Shown here piece after piece: positions 7,649-14,495 of a stretch of 15,159 nt of DNA. Source of the stretch: a bacterium BMS3Bbin07 (GTDB lineage Bacteria; Nitrospirota; Thermodesulfovibrionia; Thermodesulfovibrionales; JdFR-85); NCBI GenBank assembly GCA_002898135.1, contig BDTQ01000210.1, positions 1 through 15,159 on the forward strand. The letters run 5' to 3'. Under the pieces are notes generated by a model. That model was not told where the DNA came from. It made no database searches and worked only from the letters and a program-made list of their open reading frames with translations. Numbering within the stretch: position 1 is the stretch's first letter; each line of letters starts with the position of its first letter. The translations under genes were made by a program, and so were the position numbers.

Positions 7649-9877
7649 ATGAGTGAAAGCAAGCTGGGAATATATATCTGTACGGATTGTGGTATTGGTG
7701 AATCGCTGAATATAGAGGATCTTCAGAAGATTGCAAAGGCCCAGATATGCAGGACACATCCATTTCTCTGCAGTCAGGAAGGTGCCCAGATAATCAGGGA
7801 TGACATTAACAATGAGGGAGTTAACAAGATAGTTGTTGCTGCCTGCTCTCAGAGGGTCAATTATGATGTGTTTGACTATGATCCCTTAAAGTATGTAACG
7901 GAGAGGGTTAATCTGAGAGAGCATGTAGTATGGTCCCATCCTCCGAATACAGAGGAGACACAGGCAATGGCAGAGGATTATCTCAGCCTCGGGATAACAA
8001 GGGCGAGTAAGTCTGAGCCGCCTGAGCCGAAGATAACAGACCTTAACCGGACCATTCTCGTTGTGGGTGGCGGTGTGACCGGCTTGACCGCTGCGATTGA
8101 GGCTGCAAAGGCGGGCAGTCAGGTAGTGCTTGTTGAAAAAGAGGCGGAACTCGGCGGCTGGGCAAAAAAAATGTACAAGGTCCTTCCGACAAAAGCGCCT
8201 TTTTCAGAGCTTGAGAAACCCGCTATCGACTCAAAGATAGCGGCAGCGAATGGTAACGAAAATATAAAGATATATACAGCTACAACTATCAAGAAGATAG
8301 CTGGAGAACCCGGTATGTACGATGTTACTGTAGAGAAGGGCGGTTCTGAAGAGACTTTTTCCATTGGTGCAATTATTTATGCAATAGGTTGGAAGCCTTA
8401 TGATGCATCAAAGCTTGACAATCTTGGTTATGGAAAATTCAAGAATGTAGTTACCAATGTTGAGATGGAGGAGCTGGCCTTAAAAGGCAAGATAGCAAGA
8501 CCATCAGACGGCAAGCCGGCTCAGAGTGTTGTATTTATACAGTGTGCGGGGCAGAGGGATGAGGCCCATGTGCCTTATTGTTCAAGCGTCTGCTGTAATG
8601 TCTCTCTAAAGCAGGCCATGTATGTACGGGAGTCTAATCCGGATGCCGGTGCTTACATCATCTATAAGGATATGAGGACCCCGGGATTATATGAAAACTT
8701 CTACAAGACAGCCCAGGATGATGAAGGGATATTCCTTGCAAAGGGAGAGATACTCGGAATAGAGGAGGAAGCGGATGGCAGTCTGCTTGTTGAGGTAAAT
8801 AATCTCCTGCTTGGCAAGACAGTCAGGATAAAGGCTGACATAGTTGTTCTTGCCACAGGTATGCTGACAAACATGATCCCCGAGGATTACGAGGTCAACA
8901 ATCTGACCACTGAATATATAGGAACCATTACGAAAAAGGAGACAACGGACGGTGTGACCGAAGAGCTTGAGCCCGTTCCTATTTCGCTGAATCTTTCCTA
9001 CAGGCAGGGCCCTGAGATGCCGCATCTCAAGTACGGCTTTCCGGATTCCCACTTTATATGTTTTCCATATGAGACGAGGAGGACAGGCATATACGCTGCC
9101 GGGGCTGTAAGGCATCCCATGGATGCACTCCAGGCATCGGCTGATGCAACCGGGGCTGCTCTTAAGGCGATACAGTGCCTTGAGCTAACCTCTCAAGGTA
9201 AGGCCGTTCATCCGAGGTCGGGGGATCAGACATTGCCTGAATTCAGGCTTGAGTCGTGTACTCAGTGCCGCAGATGTACGGTCGAATGTCCGTTCGGTGT
9301 CCTTGACGAAGATGAAAAGGGCACACCTCAGGAACATCCATACCGCTGCCGCCGCTGTGGTACATGCATGGGGGCCTGCCCGCAGAGGATCATTAACTTC
9401 AAGAATTACAGTATTGATATGATATCTTCAATGATAAGATCCGTTAATGTGCCTGACGAGAGTGAGGAGCCGTTCATTTTAGGGCTTATCTGTGAGAATG
9501 ACGCCTATCCCGCACTCGACCTTGCCGGTCAGAACAGGGTGCAGTACAATCCTAATTTCCGGTTTATCTCTCTCAGGTGTCTTGGTGGTACAAACCTTGT
9601 CTGGATTGCTGACGCCCTCTCAAAAGGTATTGACGGTATTATGCTGATTGGATGTAAGTTCGGTGATGATTACCAGTGCCACTTTATCAAGGGAAGTCAG
9701 CTGGCAAATGAAAGGTTAGGAAAGGTTCAGGAGACACTTGACAGGCTGATGCTTGAGTCAGAGCGGGTTCAGCAGGTGCAGCTTGCCATCAATGAATGGG
9801 ATAATCTTCCGAAGATACTTGATGACTTTTCAGAGAGACTGAAGGAACTCGGACCAAATCCATATAAAGGATTCTAA
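7649..9877 (+). CDS. qmoB: Quinone-interacting membrane-bound oxidoreductase, subunit B (HdrA-MvhD fusion)
   Basis: QmoB is the large soluble flavo-iron-sulfur subunit of Qmo. The 742 residues break down as follows. An HdrA-type N-terminal domain (1 to about 125) has C11, C14, C34, C41 and C66 and the segment IVVAACSQRV. An FAD domain starts at LVVGGGVTG (GGG at 140-142). An HdrA core has QCAGQRDEAHVPYCSSVCC at 298-316. Two [4Fe-4S] sets are at C537, C540, C543, C547 and C567, C570, C573, C577. A C-terminal MvhD/FrhD-like domain (from about 605) has C615, C644, C669 and C677, fitting a [2Fe-2S] site. Such domains pass electrons between Hdr-type flavoproteins and partners, and have led to proposals of electron confurcation in Qmo. 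The gene begins six bases after qmoA, with its ribosome site (GAGGAGGT) overlapping the qmoA stop. Confidence 0.96.
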   Translation: MSESKLGIYICTDCGIGESLNIEDLQKIAKAQICRTHPFLCSQEGAQIIRDDINNEGVNKIVVAACSQRVNYDVFDYDPLKYVTERVNLREHVVWSHPPNTEETQAMAEDYLSLGITRASKSEPPEPKITDLNRTILVVGGGVTGLTAAIEAAKAGSQVVLVEKEAELGGWAKKMYKVLPTKAPFSELEKPAIDSKIAAANGNENIKIYTATTIKKIAGEPGMYDVTVEKGGSEETFSIGAIIYAIGWKPYDASKLDNLGYGKFKNVVTNVEMEELALKGKIARPSDGKPAQSVVFIQCAGQRDEAHVPYCSSVCCNVSLKQAMYVRESNPDAGAYIIYKDMRTPGLYENFYKTAQDDEGIFLAKGEILGIEEEADGSLLVEVNNLLLGKTVRIKADIVVLATGMLTNMIPEDYEVNNLTTEYIGTITKKETTDGVTEELEPVPISLNLSYRQGPEMPHLKYGFPDSHFICFPYETRRTGIYAAGAVRHPMDALQASADATGAALKAIQCLELTSQGKAVHPRSGDQTLPEFRLESCTQCRRCTVECPFGVLDEDEKGTPQEHPYRCRRCGTCMGACPQRIINFKNYSIDMISSMIRSVNVPDESEEPFILGLICENDAYPALDLAGQNRVQYNPNFRFISLRCLGGTNLVWIADALSKGIDGIMLIGCKFGDDYQCHFIKGSQLANERLGKVQETLDRLMLESERVQQVQLAINEWDNLPKILDDFSERLKELGPNPYKGF

Positions 9878-9924
9878 ATAAAGGTTATATGTAAATGACC
9901 ATGACTAAATAAGGGAGGTTGTAT

Positions 9925-11043
9925 ATGCCGGACAATATAATAACACCGGATATTCAGTTTGTAAGGGAGCTGAAGGAGGCCGGTGGTGATACATTAAAGA
10001 AGTGTTATCAGTGTGCAACATGTTCTGTTGTGTGTCCCATGTCTCCTGATAATAAACCATTTCCCAGGAAGGAGATGGTTATGGCCCAGTGGGGTATGAA
10101 AGATGAACTTGCAGCAGACCCCGACATCTGGCTATGCCATAACTGTAACGACTGTACAAAATACTGTCCAAGGGGTGCAAGGCCCGGGGATGTGCTCGGT
10201 GTAATGAGACAGAAGGTTATAAAGGAAAATGCCGTTCCGGCTTTCATGGGAAATGTCGTGACCGATCCCAAAAAGACACTTGTGGCACTCGCGATTCCGT
10301 TTGTACTCTTTTTAGCCGTGCTTGGATTCACAGGTCATCTCGGGATTCCGGAAGGCGACAAGATAGTTTATTCCAAATTCTTACCGATCAGCTTTATCGA
10401 GATTATCTTTATGTCTGCAGTTGCCCTGACCGGTATCAGCTATCTTATAAGTCTGAACGGTTTCTGGACAAAAATGAGCAAACAGAACGGGCTGTCTTAT
10501 TCAAAGGGATTTGTTCCGGCCCTTGTAGAGACCGTGGTAGAGATTCTGACCCACAAGAGATTTGAGAAGTGTGAGGTCAATGCAGACCGTAAAAATGGAC
10601 ATATGCTTGTTTTCTACGCCTTCATAGGCCTTCTGATAACCACAATATGGATAACCTACTATTATTATGTTCCAAAGATACATTCTCCCATTCCGCTGAC
10701 GGATCCAATGAAATGGCTTGCCAACCTGAGTGCGCTTGCACTTATTGTCGGAGTCCTGATTTTGATATTCAACAGGATAAAGGATAAGGGCTTTGATACA
10801 AGGAGCTCGTCCTTTGACTGGACATTTGTGATTATGATACTCCTGCTTGCCCTCACCGGTATCCTGACGGAAGTAATCAGGTTGGCAGGAATTGCTTCCC
10901 TTGCATATCCCATGTATTTCATTCACCTGTTGTTTGTCTTTTATACGATTGTCTATTTCCCTTATTCAAAACTCGCTCATATGGGATATAGAACCCTGGC
11001 AATTACATATTCCAAGATGACGGGGAGGGATATAGCATTATGA
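9925..11043 (+). CDS. qmoC: Quinone-interacting membrane-bound oxidoreductase, subunit C (HdrC/HdrE-like fusion)
   Basis: QmoC anchors Qmo in the membrane and oxidises menaquinol. I chose the ATG at 9925 (372 residues) because GGGAGG (9913-9918) is well spaced from it; a TTG six bases upstream would clash with that site. The N-terminal HdrC-like part has two [4Fe-4S] motifs: C27, C30, C33, C37 and C71, C74, C77, C81. After about residue 115 come six likely membrane helices (about 119-137, 157-177, 226-248, 266-284, 299-320, 328-346), the HdrE/NarI-like cytochrome b part. Candidate haem b ligands include H226 and H334, but I cannot assign the pairs. The stop codon overlaps the next start as ATGA at 11040-11043, so the CBS gene is translationally coupled to it. 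Confidence 0.95.
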   Translation: MPDNIITPDIQFVRELKEAGGDTLKKCYQCATCSVVCPMSPDNKPFPRKEMVMAQWGMKDELAADPDIWLCHNCNDCTKYCPRGARPGDVLGVMRQKVIKENAVPAFMGNVVTDPKKTLVALAIPFVLFLAVLGFTGHLGIPEGDKIVYSKFLPISFIEIIFMSAVALTGISYLISLNGFWTKMSKQNGLSYSKGFVPALVETVVEILTHKRFEKCEVNADRKNGHMLVFYAFIGLLITTIWITYYYYVPKIHSPIPLTDPMKWLANLSALALIVGVLILIFNRIKDKGFDTRSSSFDWTFVIMILLLALTGILTEVIRLAGIASLAYPMYFIHLLFVFYTIVYFPYSKLAHMGYRTLAITYSKMTGRDIAL

Positions 11044-11480
11044 AAGTCAAGGATATCTTAAATGACAAGGGCAGAGAGTTGATTACTGTAGGGGCAGAGT
11101 CATCGATTACTGATGCTGCATCCAAGATGATGCAGAGAAATATCGGGGCCCTCATAGTTGAACACGATACAAAGCTTGTTGGTCTGATTACTGAAAGGGA
11201 TGTGCTGAAGATAGTGGCCAGTACCGAGTGTCAGATGAAAGACCTGAAGGTCAGGGATATAATGGTGCATAGTGAGAACCTTCTGGTTGCAGAACCTGAG
11301 GATGAAGTGGAGTATGTGATGGCTGTAATGATACAGAAGGGCATACGCCATATACCGATAGTGGAGAGGGGAGAGCTTTCCGGAATCATCTCTATCAGGG
11401 ACGTGGTAAAGACCCATGTCAAGAAACTCAATGCCGAGATACATTTCCTCAAGGAATATATTTCAGACAAGTACGTTTAG
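11040..11480 (+). CDS. Tandem CBS-domain protein, coupled to qmoC
   Basis: This 146-residue protein is almost entirely a Bateman module: CBS1 at about 1-60 and CBS2 at about 70-130, then a short helix-like tail (NAEIHFLKEYISDKYV). Both repeats keep the ligand-type motif: GLITERD at 48-54 (T51, D54) and GIISIRD at 115-121 (S118, D121). This pattern contacts the ribose and phosphates of AMP, ADP or ATP in many CBS proteins. There is no enzyme, channel or DNA-binding domain. The start codon lies inside the qmoC stop (ATGA), which implies coupled translation. Its position after Qmo, beside reactions that consume ATP and make AMP, suggests an adenylate sensor acting on Qmo, AprBA or HppA. That role is inference; binding of another ligand is possible. 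Confidence 0.9.
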   Translation: MKVKDILNDKGRELITVGAESSITDAASKMMQRNIGALIVEHDTKLVGLITERDVLKIVASTECQMKDLKVRDIMVHSENLLVAEPEDEVEYVMAVMIQKGIRHIPIVERGELSGIISIRDVVKTHVKKLNAEIHFLKEYISDKYV

Positions 11481-11531
11481 TGTTTACAGGTTTTTGAACT
11501 GTAACGGATGACATAAATAACTTTATAACCC

Positions 11532-11600
11532 GTCATCTCCGTGTATGCGGGAGTCCGGTAATATTACATATTTCCGGACTCATGCTTTCGCAGAAGTGAC
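11532..11600. repeat. REP-like extragenic palindrome
   Basis: The core is a perfect 8-bp stem, GAGTCCGG (11551-11558) with CCGGACTC (11574-11581), around a 15-base A+T-rich loop. The outer arms stay partly complementary, so that both ends read GTCA inward (11532-11535 and the complement of 11597-11600). The GTCAT...GGAGTCCGG pattern resembles extragenic palindromes that start GTCATTCC, and two similar ones occur at 13787-13809 and 13960-13989. It may act in mRNA 3'-end protection after the qmo-CBS transcript. Confidence 0.6.
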
Positions 11601-11609
11601 ACATTATTA

Positions 11610-11639
11610 TTGAATAAAGGCATTTTGCCGGAATATATT
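11610..11639 (+). promoter_or_regulatory. Candidate promoter for hppA
   Basis: TTGAAT (11610-11615) and TATATT (11634-11639) are 18 bases apart. The spacer contains a small dyad, GGCA TTT TGCC (11619-11629). Transcription would begin near 11646, just ahead of the ribosome site at 11652. Independent hppA expression is therefore plausible, with or without readthrough from qmo. Confidence 0.5.
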
Positions 11640-11665
11640 AAAAATCTTTACAGGAGGTATATTTA

Positions 11666-13699
11666 ATGGAAGCATTTACAAGTTATGCGCCCATTTTGGG
11701 TGCGGGTGGTTTAATAATCGCTTTGATTATTTACCTGAGAGTGGCCAGTCAACCAGCCGGTTCCGGGCTGATGGTTGAAATAGCTGACGAGATACATACC
11801 GGGTCAATGGTTTATCTGAAGAGGCAGTATTCAATCCTCTTTTTTGTTGTAGCGGCAATCGGCATTCTTATCTGGTTTGTTCCCAGCCTTGGGCCGGGCA
11901 CAGCTATTGCTTATGTCAGCGGAGCCCTCTGTTCCGTTGTTGCAGGATATTTCGGTATGATGTCTGCAACAAAGGCAAATGTGAGGACTGCCGAGGCAGC
12001 AAACAGGTACAAGCCGGATGCAGCAAGAGCCCTTTCCGTTGCCTTTAACGGTGGAGCTGTCATGGGTCTTTCCATAACCAGTATCGGCCTTATCGGCATA
12101 GGAGTATTCTTCTTTTACCTTAACTACGGGACTCCTGCAACAGCATATGAGATTAATGGATTTGCCATGGGTGCCTCATCCATTGCCCTCTTTATGCGTG
12201 TTGGCGGCGGTATTTATACAAAGACTGCTGATGTGGGTGCAGACCTTGTTGGAAAGATTGAGGCAGGAATTCCGGAGGATGATCCCCGCAACCCCGGTGT
12301 TATTGCAGACAATGTGGGTGATAATGTCGGAGACGTTGCAGGCCTTGGAGCCGACCTTTTTGAGTCCTATGTTGGTTCGATTATTGCTACAATAGCCCTT
12401 GGCGCTACAGCAGTGGCCGGTTCCAAGATAGCACAGCTTGGCAGCAGCTCTACCCTGATGATCCTGCCGATCACCATAGCTGTAATGGGCTTTCTTGCAT
12501 CTCTGATCGGCATATTTTCAATGAGGGTGCTTGAGAAGTTTAATCCGGCGGCGGCATTGAGGTATTCCACCTTTATCGCTGCAGCCCTGTTCCTCGTCTT
12601 TTCCTATTTCGCATGTTCAGCAATGGAAGTGAGCAACTCGGTCTTCTGGACAATATTTGTCGGTTCACTCGGTGGGATATCGATTGGACTATTGACTGAG
12701 TACTACACGTCAGCCTCTCCGATAAGAAGGATAGCTGAATCAAGCAAGACAGGTGCCGGAACAAATATTATCACAGGTCTTGCCGTTGGTCTTGGGAGTA
12801 CGGTGCTTCCGGTTCTTGCTATATGTGTTATCATCTTTATAGCCTCCAAGATTGCAGGACTCTACGGAATAGGTATAGCTGCAGTCGGTATGCTCGGAAC
12901 GATTGGAGTGACCATGAGTGTTGATGCCTACGGTCCCATTGCAGACAATGCAGGCGGTATCTCGGAGATGGCCGGACTTGGTGAGGATACAAGGAAGATT
13001 ACCGACAGCCTTGATGCGCTTGGAAACACAACAGCCGCAATCGGTAAGGGGTTTGCAATAGGTTCTGCAGCGCTCACTGCACTTGCCCTTTTCTCGGCAT
13101 ACACACAGTCTATAACTGCAAAGACCGGCAAGGAATTTGTTATAATATTAACCGATCCTATTGTGGTCATAGGTCTCCTCATTGGAGGCGTTATCCCCTT
13201 CTTCATAGGCGCCCTTACAATGACCTCTGTGGGAAAGGCAGCCATGAAAATGGTTGAAGAGATAAGGCGCCAGTTCAGGGAAATACCCGGACTGCTTGAA
13301 GGAAAAGAGGGTGTTAAGGGAGATACAAAGAAGTGTATTGATATCAGCACCACAGCCGCTCTTAAGGAGATGGTGCTGCCGGGGGTAGTTGCAATTGCAA
13401 GTCCCGTTCTTGTTGGCTTCCTCCTTGGACCCAAGGCGCTTGGCGGTATGCTGGCAGGTGCTACGGTAACAGGAGTGTTACTTGCACTGATGATGGCAAA
13501 TGCCGGCGGTGTATGGGATAATGCAAAGAAGTATATTGAGCAGGGCCACTATGGTGGTAAGGGATCGGATGTTCACAAGGCCGCTATTGTAGGTGACACA
13601 GTGGGTGATCCGTTTAAGGACACCTCTGGTCCTTCAATGAACATCCTTATCAAGTTGATGTCCATTGTGTCCCTTGTAATAGCTCCTCTTCTTGTATAG
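11666..13699 (+). CDS. hppA: Membrane-bound ion-pumping pyrophosphatase, K+-dependent type
   Basis: It hydrolyses pyrophosphate and pumps H+ or Na+ across the cytoplasmic membrane. The 677-residue protein is of typical family length, with many hydrophobic segments (about 16 helices expected). Catalytic motifs are clear: [20 protein letters not shown] from residue 189, [11 protein letters not shown] from 213, [11 protein letters not shown] at 430-440, and [15 protein letters not shown] near the C-terminus. The signature [10 protein letters not shown] (453-462) has alanine at 457, where K+-independent enzymes carry lysine, so K+ dependence is expected. I cannot settle H+ versus Na+ from these residues. 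Beside sat, its substrate is likely to include the pyrophosphate from sulfate activation, saving part of that ATP cost. It has its own ribosome site and candidate promoter and ends at a strong terminator. Confidence 0.96.
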   Translation: MEAFTSYAPILGAGGLIIALIIYLRVASQPAGSGLMVEIADEIHTGSMVYLKRQYSILFFVVAAIGILIWFVPSLGPGTAIAYVSGALCSVVAGYFGMMSATKANVRTAEAANRYKPDAARALSVAFNGGAVMGLSITSIGLIGIGVFFFYLNYGTPATAYEINGFAMGASSIALFMRVGGGIYTKTADVGADLVGKIEAGIPEDDPRNPGVIADNVGDNVGDVAGLGADLFESYVGSIIATIALGATAVAGSKIAQLGSSSTLMILPITIAVMGFLASLIGIFSMRVLEKFNPAAALRYSTFIAAALFLVFSYFACSAMEVSNSVFWTIFVGSLGGISIGLLTEYYTSASPIRRIAESSKTGAGTNIITGLAVGLGSTVLPVLAICVIIFIASKIAGLYGIGIAAVGMLGTIGVTMSVDAYGPIADNAGGISEMAGLGEDTRKITDSLDALGNTTAAIGKGFAIGSAALTALALFSAYTQSITAKTGKEFVIILTDPIVVIGLLIGGVIPFFIGALTMTSVGKAAMKMVEEIRRQFREIPGLLEGKEGVKGDTKKCIDISTTAALKEMVLPGVVAIASPVLVGFLLGPKALGGMLAGATVTGVLLALMMANAGGVWDNAKKYIEQGHYGGKGSDVHKAAIVGDTVGDPFKDTSGPSMNILIKLMSIVSLVIAPLLV

Positions 13700-13721
13700 T
13701 ATTTAATAGAATCGTAATCCG

Positions 13722-13755
13722 AAAAGGGAGAAGCCCCGTGCTTCTCCCTTTTTTA
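13722..13755 (+). terminator. Rho-independent terminator of hppA
   Basis: AAAAGGGAGAAGC (13722-13734) pairs perfectly with GCTTCTCCCTTTT (13740-13752) around CCCGT, and the T-run continues to 13754. The G+C-rich core is GGGAGAAGC with GCTTCTCCC. It starts about 20 bases after the hppA stop and ends the plus-strand block. Confidence 0.92.
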
Positions 13756-13757
13756 TT

Positions 13758-13855
13758 TAGAGTCTGTCTATAAGTTACTGTTATTTGTCATTCCGGCTTG
13801 TCCGGAATCGTTCTTGAAGAAAAAGACAACTCTTCGACCTTATACACAGACACTA
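13758..13855. mobile_element. MITE-like element with TA-flanked terminal inverted repeats
   Basis: The left end TAGAGTCTGTCTATAAG (13758-13774) is the inverse of the right end CTTATACACAGACACTA (13839-13855), with 15 of 17 positions matching. Both ends are bounded by TA, as left by IS630/Tc1-type insertions. The 98-bp element encodes nothing and carries an internal hairpin, ATTCCGG CTTGT CCGGAAT (13790-13808). A miniature non-autonomous transposable element is the best reading; the parent transposase is not in the window. Confidence 0.55.
13787..13809. repeat. GTCATTCC-type short palindrome inside the MITE-like element
   Basis: GTCATTCCGG, then CTTGT, then CCGGAATC form a 7-bp stem with a GTC lead-in. 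It shares the GTCATTC opening with the element at 13960-13989. Confidence 0.55.
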
Positions 13856-13885
13856 TTCAGGTTCAATCCATTTTCAATCCGGAGC

Positions 13886-13899
13886 TGTAACCTGTTACA
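13886..13899. promoter_or_regulatory. Perfect 14-bp dyad, possible operator
   Basis: TGTAAC (13886-13891) and GTTACA (13894-13899) flank CT. The size and symmetry suit a dimeric repressor. It lies about 115 bases before the VIT-like gene. No matching regulator family can be named and no promoter boxes are evident next to it. Confidence 0.3.
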
Positions 13900-13959
13900 A
13901 TTAAATAAGCAAGCATCTTTGAGTTTGTTGCACAAACAGTAAAACAGCCATCTTGTAAT

Positions 13960-13989
13960 GTCATTCTGAATCCCGAATCAAGTTCGGGA
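13960..13989. repeat. REP-like palindrome upstream of the VIT-like gene
   Basis: GTCATTCTGAA leads into TCCCGAA (13971-13977), the loop TCAAG, and TTCGGGA (13983-13989), a perfect 7-bp stem. It is the third GTCAT-type palindrome in the window and sits 23 bases before the next start codon. Confidence 0.55.
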
Positions 13990-14012
13990 AATCTCCAAAC
14001 ATCAATATAGAT

Positions 14013-14495
14013 ATGATTAAAAATCACTCATTGAACATAGGGTTTAGTTTTGGCTTAACCTCCAGCATTATTACAACACTTGGATTAATGGTTGGATTGT
14101 ATTCAGGTACACATTCAAAGCCTGTTGTTATCGGGGGTATTTTAACGATCGCCATAGCAGATGCCTTTTCAGACGCCCTGGGTATTCATATCTCTGAGGA
14201 ATCTGAAAACAGACATACAGTGAAAGAGATATGGCTGGCAACAGTGGCCACTTTTTTTTCCAAGTTTGTCTTCTCGTTAACTTTTATCGTTCCTGTTTTG
14301 CTCTTCAAGCTCCTGGTGGCAGTGTTTGTAAGCATGGCATGGGGGTTATCGGCGTTGTGTCTTCTCAGTTACGCCATGGCCAGGACACAGAAGACAAATC
14401 CCGTGAAAGTGATAGCCGAGCACCTCTCCATAGCGGCAATCGTCATAGTCCTGACCCATTATGTGGGTGGCTGGATTTCATCAACCTTTGGCTGA
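14013..14495 (+). CDS. Small VIT1/CCC1-like integral membrane protein
   Basis: The 160-residue protein has about five hydrophobic segments (8-30, 38-58, 73-98, 99-123, 134-153). The first half, GLTSSIITTLGLMVGL followed by GGILTIAIADAFSDALGIHISEESE, resembles the DG-LVAGL and GALS-A-GEYIS-K pattern of the VIT1/CCC1 Fe2+/Mn2+ transporter family, including an acidic patch at E62-E64. It is shorter than classical VIT1 proteins, so metal transport is only a suggestion. The ATG at 14013 has no recognisable Shine-Dalgarno sequence, and a REP-like hairpin lies just upstream. The 3' end overlaps nfo on the opposite strand by 37 bp. Codon use and membrane topology support a real gene. Confidence 0.75.
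   Translation: MIKNHSLNIGFSFGLTSSIITTLGLMVGLYSGTHSKPVVIGGILTIAIADAFSDALGIHISEESENRHTVKEIWLATVATFFSKFVFSLTFIVPVLLFKLLVAVFVSMAWGLSALCLLSYAMARTQKTNPVKVIAEHLSIAAIVIVLTHYVGGWISSTFG

Larger units (their letters stand above)
11481..11665. other. Intergenic region between the CBS gene and hppA
   Basis: This gap holds a small hairpin (TTACAG 11484-11489 with CTGTAA 11499-11504), a REP-like palindrome at 11532-11600, a candidate promoter at 11610-11639 and the hppA ribosome site AGGAGG (11652-11657). No T-rich intrinsic terminator is seen after the CBS gene. Confidence 0.6.
13700..14012. other. Intergenic region rich in repeats downstream of hppA
   Basis: No gene is seen. It contains the hppA terminator (13722-13755), a MITE-like element (13758-13855), the dyad TGTAAC CT GTTACA (13886-13899), a small dyad GTTTGT TGC ACAAAC (13923-13937) and a REP-like palindrome (13960-13989). 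Confidence 0.7.

Noticed and set aside
7649..9877. QmoA/QmoB similarity as a new duplication
   Set aside because: The two subunits are known HdrA-type paralogues, so their shared segments are expected.
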